A DNA stretch of 13,468 nucleotides from an uncultured Lentisphaeria bacterium (GTDB taxonomy: Bacteria > Verrucomicrobiota > Lentisphaeria > Victivallales > Victivallaceae), in the NCBI GenBank assembly GCA_949298665.1, contig CASFXO010000325.1:1-13468 (forward strand). Reading direction: 5' to 3'. A program made the position numbers and the translations under genes. Shown in pieces: positions 1-8,177 of this stretch. The notes under the pieces were generated by a model. That model was not told where the DNA came from. It saw only the letters and a list, made by a program, of their open reading frames with translations, and did not search any database. The number at the start of each line of letters is the position of its first letter. Within the stretch, counting starts at the first letter, position 1.

Positions 1-3000
1 CCGGAGCAGATGGTGAAAAAACTGGAGGAACATTACCGCAATCCCCCCGACTACATTCCCAATCAGTCCGCGGTGCGGCTTTTCCGGGAACCGGTGGGTC
101 TGTTCCGACAGACCGGCGACCCGGTGTATGCCCGCGCCTTCGCGGAAATGCTCAAAGGCTTCATGGCCCACTATGACAAGGCCCAGAACGCCCGCAACAC
201 GCCGCCCTCCTTCACCTTTCATGAATTCCCGTGGATGCTGAGCCTGGTGGAACAGTCGGAGGCCTTCACCGCCGAGGACCGGGCACTCGCGGCGGAGATC
301 TGCCGCAAGGTCATCGAAAACTGCATGGACTACTGGGAAATGGCCGGTCCCATGAGCGCCTACGAATCGCAGAAACCGGAATATTTCACCAATCATCCGA
401 TTTTCGCGTCGCGCAGCGTCTGGTTCGCGGCGGAATATCTGTGGCGCCACTACCGTTTCGAACCGGCGAAGTACTGGATGGCGGTCGCGGAATACGCCAT
501 GGCGGGCATCGCGCCGCATCAGATCGGTCCCGAGGACGCGGTCGGCTATCAGTACATCTGCTACCGCAACTTCATCACGTATGCCATCGGGTCGGGCAAG
601 TACGACAGCGAATTCTTCAACACGCCGGAATTCCGCAATTACATCCGCTATGTCAAATCTCAATATTCTCATCTGGGTACGATGGCGGGATTCGGCGACG
701 CCTCGCCGCTGGGCAACATCAGCGCGTTTCCGGTGCTCGGTTACGCCGTCGATCTCTTCGGCGACCGGGAGGCGGAATCGCTGCTGGCGCTGATTTATCG
801 GAATGCCCCGGAAGGAGTGCTGCGTTCCATGATCCGCAATCTCGGCATCGACGGGTCCATGCCGTTGGAAATGGGCGACGATCTCCTGGGGTTGAATGTT
901 TTTCCCATGGACCGCTTCCGGCTGGATCTGCGCAAAGCACCGGTATTTCCGCTTCCGGTGCTGGACAAGGCGTTCTTCCGCAGCTCCTGGGATCCGCGCG
1001 GCGGAGAATTTCTGGTGCTTTCCGGCATCGGTGCGGCGCCGCACGGCCACTTTGACGTGAATGCGATCGCGCTCTATACGCGCGGCGCGCATCACTGGCT
1101 GGTCGAAGGCGATTACATCCGGAAAAATCCGGAGGAACACAACACCCTCACCATCCGGGAAAACGGCCGTCACGTCCGTCCAGGAGCCGCTCACAGCGGT
1201 TCTCTGGCGCAGATCCGTCACGCCGGGCAGCTGCCGTCGCGCAAGCTGGCGGCAACGTCCACGCTGGCCGCAAAATACGGCGGGCTGGACTGGACGCGGG
1301 ATGTGGTGTTCGAGCCGGACTTCGGTCTGCTGGTACTGGACGAACTGACGGCGAACCGGCCGGGGGATTTTCTGGCGGAATGCCGCTGGCGACTGCTGGG
1401 AGACTGGGCGCAGAGCGACGCCCAGAGCGTGAGCCTGACCCAGCGGCCCGCAGAAGCGGACGATCGTTTCACCACCCTGGCGATCAGTGAAGGCACCGGT
1501 GCGGAACGACAGACTGTCTCGCAATTCGACGAAGGCCACCAGAACAAGGACGGCTACTATCGGAATTACCCGCACGCCGGACCGGAAACGCGGGTACTGA
1601 CCCAGCGTCATCAGGGCCGGCTTCAGGCCGGAGAGACGCTCCGTTTTCTCAATGTGCTCGGCGCGGCGCCGCAGCAGATCCGCCGCGTGGGGGAAAAGGC
1701 ATGGTGCATCACGGCGCCGGACGGAACGGTCCGGGGAGTCATTTCCGGAACGTTCCGCGGAAAAGACGTTCAGGTGGAAGCGGATCGGCTCTATTTCGGA
1801 CCGCGGGGACTGATCGCCTTCGGAGCAACCGCCCTCCGGCTGGGGCCGATTCAATGGAATTCAGCCGAAAAACAAGACCTGTTTCTCGAAGCGGATGAAC
1901 GGTTTCCGCAGGCCGCCGCCGTCCTTGCGGCTCTCGGCGGCGAAATCCTTCCGGCGACCGCCCCCCGGACGCCGGAGGTGCCGGTCATTTCCGGCATCGC
2001 CCGGGAAATGCCCGCGGCCGTCACCGTGCTGGCCGCCGCGCCGGAAGGTCTTTTCGGCGTCGGCATGGAAGATGGCCGATTCCAGGTCGTGGACGCCCGC
2101 GGCCGGACGCAGTGGGAAACCCGTCTGCCCGGGCGGATCAGCGCCGCCGCCGCCTTCCCCGGCGCCGACGGCCAGACCTGCTGGGCGGCGGCCGCCGCGC
2201 CGACGACGGAACGTCCGGACAACGGCGAACTGTACGCCTTCGACGGTTCGGGCCGGGAACTCTGGCGGCAGACCATCCGTCAGTTCCAGAGTCGCAACGG
2301 CACGGTCAAAACCCTGTTCCCCGCACGCATCGGCGGTCGGAACGCCCTGATCGCGGGCGCGGAAAACTGGCATTATTATGCCTTTGCCCCGGACGGAAAG
2401 GAGTTATGGAAACGTCAGGTTTATCATGGTGCGACCGTCGGTGCCGCCCGCGATCTCGACGGGGACGGCGAGGATGAAATCCTGGCCGGCACGGAATACT
2501 ATTACCACCAGTTGCTCGGTCCGGACGGGCAGGTGCTTTTCCAGCGTAATACCGATCCGTGGACGCTGGCACTGGGGACCGCCGACCTCGACGGAGACGG
2601 AAAGCCGGAGGGACTTTTCGGGCGTACCGACAGCCGGGTTCACGTCATGACGCCGCTGGACCGGGGCCGGGACAGCCGTTACAAACCGTTGCAACTGGGG
2701 GGATTGCCGGTCGGGATAAGCGGTCTTCCGGCAGGCGGCAAGGCGAAATTCGCCGCAGTCACGGCCAACGGCGACGTGGTTTTCGCGGACGGCGCCATGC
2801 GGGTTGTCGCCACAATCCCCCTCCCGGGACAGCTCCTCGGCATGGCGGATACCGGCAAATCGCTGGCGGTCCAGTCCACCGACGGCAATCTCTACTTCCT
2901 TGGATATGACGGCAAAATCACCGGTGCGGGCAAGTGCGGGTTCGACCCTTCCCGAAGCCGCCGGGCGCTGCCTGTGGTTTCCGACGGCCGTACCGCCGTG

Positions 3001-3030
3001 GCCGCCGGGAAAGCCCTCACCATCTTCTGA
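1..3030 (+). CDS. Heparinase II/III-like polysaccharide lyase with C-terminal beta-propeller (5' partial)
   Basis: The frame is open to the window edge, so the N-terminus (and any signal peptide) is missing; at least 1,009 residues remain. Numbering from the ATG at position 10, residues ~1-300 are helix-rich and fit the alpha/alpha toroid of heparinase II/III-type lyases. Residues ~310-600 fit the beta-sandwich, with HGHFDVNAIALY (H345, H347, D349) matching the family's conserved HxHxD-type segment. Residues ~640-1006 look like a propeller: PQQ-like repeats (LYAFDGSGRELW, YYAFAPDGKELW) and two Ca-binding FG-GAP-like loops, DLDGDGEDE (~815) and DLDGDGKPE (~859). The likely role is beta-elimination of a uronic-acid polysaccharide outside the cytoplasm, with the propeller for binding or scaffolding; this is inferred and the substrate is unknown. 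It ends in TGA just before a strong terminator. The lyase-superfamily call is fairly secure, the exact PL family is not. Confidence 0.8.
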   Translation, partial: PEQMVKKLEEHYRNPPDYIPNQSAVRLFREPVGLFRQTGDPVYARAFAEMLKGFMAHYDKAQNARNTPPSFTFHEFPWMLSLVEQSEAFTAEDRALAAEICRKVIENCMDYWEMAGPMSAYESQKPEYFTNHPIFASRSVWFAAEYLWRHYRFEPAKYWMAVAEYAMAGIAPHQIGPEDAVGYQYICYRNFITYAIGSGKYDSEFFNTPEFRNYIRYVKSQYSHLGTMAGFGDASPLGNISAFPVLGYAVDLFGDREAESLLALIYRNAPEGVLRSMIRNLGIDGSMPLEMGDDLLGLNVFPMDRFRLDLRKAPVFPLPVLDKAFFRSSWDPRGGEFLVLSGIGAAPHGHFDVNAIALYTRGAHHWLVEGDYIRKNPEEHNTLTIRENGRHVRPGAAHSGSLAQIRHAGQLPSRKLAATSTLAAKYGGLDWTRDVVFEPDFGLLVLDELTANRPGDFLAECRWRLLGDWAQSDAQSVSLTQRPAEADDRFTTLAISEGTGAERQTVSQFDEGHQNKDGYYRNYPHAGPETRVLTQRHQGRLQAGETLRFLNVLGAAPQQIRRVGEKAWCITAPDGTVRGVISGTFRGKDVQVEADRLYFGPRGLIAFGATALRLGPIQWNSAEKQDLFLEADERFPQAAAVLAALGGEILPATAPRTPEVPVISGIAREMPAAVTVLAAAPEGLFGVGMEDGRFQVVDARGRTQWETRLPGRISAAAAFPGADGQTCWAAAAAPTTERPDNGELYAFDGSGRELWRQTIRQFQSRNGTVKTLFPARIGGRNALIAGAENWHYYAFAPDGKELWKRQVYHGATVGAARDLDGDGEDEILAGTEYYYHQLLGPDGQVLFQRNTDPWTLALGTADLDGDGKPEGLFGRTDSRVHVMTPLDRGRDSRYKPLQLGGLPVGISGLPAGGKAKFAAVTANGDVVFADGAMRVVATIPLPGQLLGMADTGKSLAVQSTDGNLYFLGYDGKITGAGKCGFDPSRSRRALPVVSDGRTAVAAGKALTIF

Positions 3031-3048
3031 AGCGCCGCAATGAAAACG

Positions 3049-3077
3049 GGCCGGGAAAAACTCCCGGCCTTTTTTTT
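3049..3077 (+). terminator. Intrinsic terminator after the lyase gene
   Basis: A perfect 8-bp stem GGCCGGGA/TCCCGGCC (3049-3056 with 3062-3069), loop AAAAC, is followed by eight T residues (3070-3077), 18 nt past the lyase stop. The LysR gene converges from the other side. In that direction the hairpin is followed only by a short CGTTTTC, so it would be a weaker terminator for LysR. Confidence 0.92.
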
Positions 3078-3101
3078 GCCACCCTTCCAAACCGAAACGA
3101 A

Positions 3102-3995
3102 TCAGCCGGTTTTCAGAAGCCGTTTCTGGATCCGCACAAAGGCCCGCAATGCGGGGGAGCGGTTGTCCCGGCGCCAGACGGCGGACAACGGCAGCGTTTC
3201 CGAATAGTCTTCCAGTGCCCGGAATACCAGCCCTTCGCATTTCCCTGCAAATGAATCAGGTACCAGAGTCACGCAATTCAAAGCCGGAAGAATATGGAGA
3301 ATGGTATTCATGTTTTCGGTCTCCAGGGCGATTTCCGGAGTAAACCCGGCATTCCGGCAGATCAGGTCCAGCGAATTGCCGCGCAGCGTTGCGTCCGGCG
3401 ACCGCGGCACAATGAACCGTTCACGGGAAAAGTCGTGAAGGAAGAGCCGTTCCCGTCCCGCCAGCGGATGCTTCTCCGGCAACGCCATCAGCAGCCGGTT
3501 CCGGGCCAGCAGACACATTTCCAGTTCTTCGTCCGAGGCCGGAGCAATCCGCAGAATGCCCAAATCCATTTCCTGCTGCCGTACCCGTTCGTAAATCCTG
3601 CTGCTCGCCCCCTCCTGAAGATTCAGATGCAATCCGGGATACCGCATGCGCATCTCCTGCAAAGTCCGAAGAAAGGCCGGGAAATTCATCACCGAAGACA
3701 CCACTTCCACCGAGAAACGGCCCAGTTCCCCCCGGGCAGCGGCGACCGCCGCATACTTCGCCTGCGCCAGTTGTTCAAGCACTTTCCGGGCCTCCGGCAC
3801 CAGGGCGCTGCCGGCGGGCGTCAGAGAAACCTTCCAGCGGTTGCTGCGATCAAAAAGCGGGCAGCCGAGCTCCTGCTCCAGCAGCCGAATCTGGCGGCTG
3901 AGAGCGGACTGCGCGATTCCCAGGGCCTCCGCCGCCTGACCGAAATGCAAGGTTTCCGCCAGAGACAAAAAGAAAGTCAGTCGTTTGCAATCCAT
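3102..3995 (-). CDS. LysR-family transcriptional regulator
   Basis: This 297-residue protein has the family's usual length. Residues ~1-60 form the winged helix-turn-helix (LHFGQAAEALGIAQSALSRQ, then RLLEQELGCPLFDR, and the wing LTPAG). Residues ~90-295 fit the periplasmic-binding-protein-like effector domain. The gene is divergent from the DUF6198/cytidylate-kinase-like gene with 136 bp between start codons, the classic arrangement in which a LysR protein controls its divergent neighbour and itself. The ATG at 3995 is chosen because the DNA-binding domain begins directly there; its Shine-Dalgarno is weak (GATGG). The effector cannot be told from sequence, and no sugar specificity is implied by the nearby CAZyme-like genes. 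Confidence 0.93.
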   Translation of the reverse strand: MDCKRLTFFLSLAETLHFGQAAEALGIAQSALSRQIRLLEQELGCPLFDRSNRWKVSLTPAGSALVPEARKVLEQLAQAKYAAVAAARGELGRFSVEVVSSVMNFPAFLRTLQEMRMRYPGLHLNLQEGASSRIYERVRQQEMDLGILRIAPASDEELEMCLLARNRLLMALPEKHPLAGRERLFLHDFSRERFIVPRSPDATLRGNSLDLICRNAGFTPEIALETENMNTILHILPALNCVTLVPDSFAGKCEGLVFRALEDYSETLPLSAVWRRDNRSPALRAFVRIQKRLLKTG

Positions 3996-4017
3996 GGTTT
4001 ACCATCTAAAAAGAAGA

Positions 4018-4048
4018 TTGATATTCGATAAATAATATATTGTATTAT
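4018..4048 (+). promoter_or_regulatory. Candidate divergent promoter and LysR-type operator
   Basis: On the plus strand, TTGATA (4018-4023) and TATTAT (4043-4048) are five-of-six matches to -35 and -10, but with a long 19-nt spacer. An inverted repeat ATAATA-N5-TATTAT (4032-4048) overlaps both this -10 and the LysR -10. A second near-palindrome, CCAATATATTTGG, lies at 4059-4071. The overlap would suit a LysR protein that represses itself and activates the divergent gene. The site assignment is inference; AT-rich DNA gives such repeats easily. Confidence 0.35.
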
Positions 4049-4062
4049 ATGAAAAATGCCAA
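4034..4062 (-). promoter_or_regulatory. Candidate sigma-70 promoter of the LysR gene
   Basis: On the minus strand, -35 TTGGCA (4057-4062), a 17-nt spacer and -10 TATATT (4034-4039) each match consensus at five of six positions. The likely start site is about 30-35 nt upstream of the LysR ATG. It lies in an AT-rich island in otherwise GC-rich DNA. Confidence 0.55.
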
Positions 4063-4131
4063 TATATTTGGTGTTTTCTCGAATCATTCCGGATGAGTCG
4101 GCATAAGGCCTTTGAAAGCGGAGTAAAAACC

Positions 4132-5613
4132 ATGAACACCACCCGTGATTTCCGGGAACAAATCCGGCGATATGCCGCCTTTGTCCTGTCGTTATTCATT
4201 CTTGCCCTCGGAGTTGCACTGACACTGCGCGCCGATCTCGGTTCTTCGCCGATTTCCTGTCCGCCGTATGTGCTGAGCCGGGCACCGCAGGGCGGCCTGA
4301 CGATCGGCGGCTATATTTTCTGTATGCAGTTTTTCTTTGTCGCGGCCCAGGTTGCGCTGCTGCGGAAAGATTTCCAGAAAATTCAGCTGCTGCAGCTTGG
4401 CGTCTGTCTGCTCTTCGGCAGTTTCACTGATCTTGCCATGTTTCTGACGGAACCCTTTCAGTGGAGCAACACGCTGAGCGGTTATACGTTGCGGTGGCTC
4501 CAGCTGGTGCTCGGCGGCGCGATCCTGGGAATCGGAGTCGCGTGGGAAGTCCGCTGCGATGTTCTCATGATTCCGGGAGAAGGACTGCCGGCGACGATCG
4601 CCAAAGTCTTCCGTATCGATTTCGGCAAAGTGAAAATCGTCTTCGACGTCATTCTGGTTCTGGCGGCGGTCGTCCTCTGTTATGTCTTCTGGGGACGGTG
4701 GCGCTGGGACATGGTCGGCATCGGAACGCTGTTTTCCATGTTTTATGTGGGGATCATCGTCCGGCTGGTCAATCCGCATCTGTCCTGGCTGGATAACTGG
4801 CTGACCGGCGGCCAGACGCCCCCTGCCGCGACCGTCTCCGCCGACGGTGCGCCGCTGGTCATCACGGTTTCCCGGCAATACGGAAGCGGCGGGCACGAAT
4901 TGGCGGAACGGCTGGCCGGCGCCCTGAAAATTCCATTTTACGATAAGAGCATCCTCTTCGCCGCCGCCCGGGAGCTCGGCTCCTCTCCGGAACGCCTCCT
5001 GCCCAGGGAACAGAGTGTCTCCAATGCCGGAATGCTGAACATGATCGTGGAAAACGGCGGCGGGGTTTCTCCGGAAATGTCCCTTTCGGAAGACGACGCG
5101 CTCTTCATGGCCGAAAGCCGCGTCATCCGCGCCCTGGCGTCCAGGAAATCCTGTGTCATCGTCGGGCGCTGCGCCGATTTCGTTCTGAAAGACCATCCCC
5201 GCTGCTTCCGGATATTTGTCCGCTCCGACCTGGATTTTGCCCGCGGGCGGGTCGCCGGATACACCAGTCTGCCTCAGCCGGAGGTGGATCGCGCCATTCT
5301 CCAGGTCAACCGCGAACGCGCCAATCATTACCGCCGCTACACCGGCCGGAAATGGGACGACGCCTGCAACTACGATCTGGTTTTGAATACGTCGCGCATT
5401 CCCATCGACCGGGCGGTGGCGCTCATTCTAACGGAAAAGCGCCACCTGAAACTTCCCCTCACGGCGGAACACCGGCTTCGCCTCGTCCGCGGCAACGCAT
5501 CGTATCCCCCCGGACGCGCGGAAGCGGCGTCGTTTTCCCCTGTCGTCTCATTCCGTATCCGAAGAAAATACAGCAGTCTGCCCTTGCAATCTGCGAATGG
5601 TCCGGTATGGTAA
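4132..5613 (+). CDS. DUF6198/YczE-like membrane protein fused to cytidylate-kinase-like domain
   Basis: This 493-residue protein has two parts. Residues ~14-215 contain about six membrane segments (~14-34, 58-78, 84-105, 122-143, 166-187, 195-215) with YczE/DUF6198-type features such as LGVALTLRADLGSSPIS. Residues ~242-435 resemble the cytidylate-kinase-like family (AAA_26 type): ITVSRQYGSGGHELAERLA at the P-loop position, VIVGRCADF (342-350), and a helical lid ending HYRRYTGRKW. The loop has GSGG but lacks the canonical GK[ST] of true Cmk, which is usual for this family, so cytidylate kinase activity should not be assumed. The kinase part would be cytoplasmic. The start at 4132 is chosen for GGAG about 8 nt upstream; the earlier in-frame ATG at 4093 has no good ribosome site. 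The last ~50 residues are Arg/Ser/Pro-rich and look unconserved. It is probably controlled by the divergent LysR. Confidence 0.85.
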   Translation: MNTTRDFREQIRRYAAFVLSLFILALGVALTLRADLGSSPISCPPYVLSRAPQGGLTIGGYIFCMQFFFVAAQVALLRKDFQKIQLLQLGVCLLFGSFTDLAMFLTEPFQWSNTLSGYTLRWLQLVLGGAILGIGVAWEVRCDVLMIPGEGLPATIAKVFRIDFGKVKIVFDVILVLAAVVLCYVFWGRWRWDMVGIGTLFSMFYVGIIVRLVNPHLSWLDNWLTGGQTPPAATVSADGAPLVITVSRQYGSGGHELAERLAGALKIPFYDKSILFAAARELGSSPERLLPREQSVSNAGMLNMIVENGGGVSPEMSLSEDDALFMAESRVIRALASRKSCVIVGRCADFVLKDHPRCFRIFVRSDLDFARGRVAGYTSLPQPEVDRAILQVNRERANHYRRYTGRKWDDACNYDLVLNTSRIPIDRAVALILTEKRHLKLPLTAEHRLRLVRGNASYPPGRAEAASFSPVVSFRIRRKYSSLPLQSANGPVW

Positions 5614-5690
5614 AAATGAAAATTTCCCGTTCATTCATTCACGGCGGAGTCGATACCCCTGCCGTCCCGCACCGGAGAAAAAAAGCGACC

Positions 5691-6758
5691 ATGAAACTTC
5701 GCGCCGACTGGATGTCCGGACGATATGGCCTGATGGTCCATTATCTTCCCCCGCTGCTGTTTGCTCCGGACGGTTCCTGCGAAAAAGATCCGGAACGGGT
5801 GGTACGGCAGTTCGACGTAAAAACATTCATGCAGGATTTCGACGCCACCGGCGCCGACTGGCTGATTTTCACCTTCGGGCAGAATACCGGCTTCTACAAC
5901 GCCCCCAATCCGGTCATCGACCGGTATGCGGGGACGGGACACACCGCCCGGCGCCATCTGGCCCGGGAGATCGCGGCCGCGCTCAAGCAGCGCGGGAAAC
6001 GGTTCCTGGCGTACCTCCCCTGCGAAATTGCGGCCAATACCGCCCTCCAGCGCGGTTTTGCCTGGAACCGCACCCCCGGAACCGCGCAATCAGAATTCCA
6101 GCGCCGCTGGTGCGAGGTGATCCGCTTCTGGGCGGAAGAACTGGGTTCCCTGCTGGACGGCTGGTGGTTTGACGGCTGTTACGCATGGGATATCTTCTCC
6201 TGTTCCCGCATGCTCTGGCTCATGTGGTACGAAGCCGCCAGAGCCGGCAATCCCGATGCGGTCGTCACCTTCAATCATGGCGTCATTTCTGCGGCACACA
6301 TCGGCTGGATCGCCGATGCCGGATTCGATTATTATGCCGGGGAAACGGCCCAGTTGTGGGAAAACCTGCCGCGTCTGGGAGAAAAACAGGAGGGGTTTCA
6401 GCCGCAAACCAGAACGCTTCCGCAATATCCGCAGACGCTCTGGCATCTGCTTTTTCCGGTGGATGCCTTCTGGTGGCACGGCGCCGAGCCGCCGGAGTCC
6501 CTGCCGCCCCCGGTGCCGTTTCTCCAGAATCCAGCTCCCGATGCCATGGAACCGCCGCTCTACGACGACGACCGGCTGCTGCGACTGCTGCGATCCCTCT
6601 GCGGAAAAGGCGCCGGAGTGACCATGAACGTCGGCATCTTTGCCAACGGCGCCATCGGCCGGGCCACGCGACAGCAGCTGCAGAAAATCCGCCGCGCCCG
6701 AAACCACCCGGCGGCCGTCCCCCCCGCCGGCGAACGGCCGCAGAACCGTCCGCGGTAA
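5691..6758 (+). CDS. GH29-like (alpha-L-fucosidase superfamily) protein with divergent active site
   Basis: This 355-residue protein has no signal peptide, so it is likely cytoplasmic. GH29 landmarks are present in order: GLMVHYLPP (13-21, cf. GLFIHWG), FDVKTFMQDFDATGADWLIFT (cf. the strand before KHHDGF), GWWFDG (157-162) with D161 at the nucleophile position, and NVGIFANGAI (313-322, cf. LLNxGPxADGxI at the domain end). The KHHDGF motif, whose two His bind fucose, is replaced by FGQNTGFY (62-69), so the substrate may not be fucose. E218 in AGETAQLW is a possible acid/base. It starts 77 nt after the upstream gene and may be co-transcribed with it. ATG 5691 is preferred because the fold starts there, although its GGAG lies 12-13 nt away; an in-frame ATG at 5616 would add 25 unconvincing residues. 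The tail after ~335 is low-complexity. Confidence 0.7.
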   Translation: MKLRADWMSGRYGLMVHYLPPLLFAPDGSCEKDPERVVRQFDVKTFMQDFDATGADWLIFTFGQNTGFYNAPNPVIDRYAGTGHTARRHLAREIAAALKQRGKRFLAYLPCEIAANTALQRGFAWNRTPGTAQSEFQRRWCEVIRFWAEELGSLLDGWWFDGCYAWDIFSCSRMLWLMWYEAARAGNPDAVVTFNHGVISAAHIGWIADAGFDYYAGETAQLWENLPRLGEKQEGFQPQTRTLPQYPQTLWHLLFPVDAFWWHGAEPPESLPPPVPFLQNPAPDAMEPPLYDDDRLLRLLRSLCGKGAGVTMNVGIFANGAIGRATRQQLQKIRRARNHPAAVPPAGERPQNRPR

Positions 6759-6786
6759 AACGCAGAAACCGGTACCGGCGGTCCTT

Positions 6787-8145
6787 TCACTCCCCGGAAC
6801 GGAGCGCCTGCTTCACCTCCAGCAGAAACGCGCCGTTCAGACGATAGAAACGGCTGTAGATGATCAGATACAGCAGCGTGAACAAAATGGGAATGCCCCC
6901 CATGATCACCCGGATTCCCAGCACCGTGCCCGGCGTCTGGACGGTATCGGCAACGAAGCCGATCAGCGTCAATCCCGCGCCGGTGATGAAGCCGCTCAAC
7001 GCCCCGGCGAATTTCACTACAAACGTCTGCGTGGAGAAAAGAATGCTTTCATTCCGGGTTCCGAGCTTGTATTCGCCGTAGTCGACCACGTCGGCCAGCA
7101 TGACGGTGAGCAGTCCCAGCGAAAGTCCGATCCCGAAATTGATGACCGCTCCGGTCAGAAAAACCGTCCCGCGCAGCCCCGCCCCTTCCGCGGGAAACAC
7201 CCCCAGCAGCAGCACCGCAAACCCCAGCACGGGCAAAACCCCCGATGCCGCGAACACCGTCCGGCGCCCGATCCGGGAAGCCAGAAAAGGATAACCGAAA
7301 AGTCCGCACAACTGCGCAATCCCCGCCGCCAGCAGATAAACGGACACGATCTCCTGATCCCCGATCACGTATTTGCAGTAGAACACCGCAAACCCGTTGG
7401 TCAGCTGAAACGAAAGGTTGAACAGCAGCGAAAGCGCCAGCACCACGAGCACCTGATCGTTCTTCACCAGCACGGCAATCATCTCCCGGACGGATGTCCG
7501 CCGCCGCGGCGCTTCTCCCGGCGCGGTCCCCCGGTCTTTCACACAGAAAAAGGTAATCACGGAACAAATCACGAACACCACCGCGATCACCACACCCAGC
7601 CGGGCGAAACCGCCCGCCTGATCCCCCCGCCCCAGGCGATTCACCAGCGACAACCCGAAATACCCGATCAGCATCCACGCCACGCTGGCGAAAATTCTGG
7701 GAATCACCGAAATCGTGTCGCGCTCCTTCTCATCGTCCGTCAGCGCCGGAATCATCGACCAGTAGGGAATGTCCATCAAGGTATAGGTAACGCCCCACAG
7801 GAGATAAGTCGCCGCAATGTAGGTCAACTGACGCCCCCCGTCCAGACCGGGATTCAAAAACAGAAACGCCAGCACCACCGCGTTCAGAATCGTCCCCAGC
7901 AGAATCCACGGCCGGAACTTGCCCCAGCGGGTCCGGGTATTGTCCACCACCAACCCCATGACCGGGTCGTTCACCGCGTCGAACAGTCGGGCGAACAGAA
8001 ACAGATTTCCGATGAAAATCGGATCGATTTTGCAGACGTCCGTCAGATAAAACATGTAAAACGTCGCGACGATCGCATACACCAGATCCTTGCCGAACGC
8101 CCCGATCCCGTACGAAATTTTTACCGGCCATGTCAACTGCCGCAT
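6787..8145 (-). CDS. GPH-family sugar:cation symporter (MelB/UidB/YicJ-like), last gene of rha operon
   Basis: This 452-residue inner-membrane protein has about 12 hydrophobic segments. The family signature is clear at residues 51-82: FARLFDAVNDPVMGLVVDNT followed by RTRWGKFRPW. D56 and D60 sit where MelB has its cation-binding D55 and D59. Near the end, LADVVDYGEYKLGTRNE is the second typical GPH motif. The ATG at 8145 is preferred: GGGGAG lies 7 nt upstream (AAGGCGGGGAGCGGAAAC). A GTG at 8181 overlaps the rhaB stop as GTGA but has no ribosome site. The gene follows rhaB with 32 nt between, so it most likely imports L-rhamnose or a rhamnose-containing glycoside with a cation; the substrate is inferred from context only. 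It converges with the GH29-like gene, with 28 bp between stops and only a palindrome CCGGTACCGG (6769-6778) there. Confidence 0.88.
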   Translation of the reverse strand: MRQLTWPVKISYGIGAFGKDLVYAIVATFYMFYLTDVCKIDPIFIGNLFLFARLFDAVNDPVMGLVVDNTRTRWGKFRPWILLGTILNAVVLAFLFLNPGLDGGRQLTYIAATYLLWGVTYTLMDIPYWSMIPALTDDEKERDTISVIPRIFASVAWMLIGYFGLSLVNRLGRGDQAGGFARLGVVIAVVFVICSVITFFCVKDRGTAPGEAPRRRTSVREMIAVLVKNDQVLVVLALSLLFNLSFQLTNGFAVFYCKYVIGDQEIVSVYLLAAGIAQLCGLFGYPFLASRIGRRTVFAASGVLPVLGFAVLLLGVFPAEGAGLRGTVFLTGAVINFGIGLSLGLLTVMLADVVDYGEYKLGTRNESILFSTQTFVVKFAGALSGFITGAGLTLIGFVADTVQTPGTVLGIRVIMGGIPILFTLLYLIIYSRFYRLNGAFLLEVKQALRSGE

Positions 8146-8177
8146 GTTTCCGCTCCCCGCCTTGCAACCGCTTTCAT

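Noticed and set aside
2404..3240. 278-codon minus-strand ORF across the lyase 3' end and terminator
   Set aside because: It runs through a perfect intrinsic terminator and overlaps two well-supported genes; no motif is seen.
6759..6786. Terminator between the convergent GH29-like and symporter genes
   Set aside because: Only the short palindrome CCGGTACCGG is present, without a T-tract on either strand.
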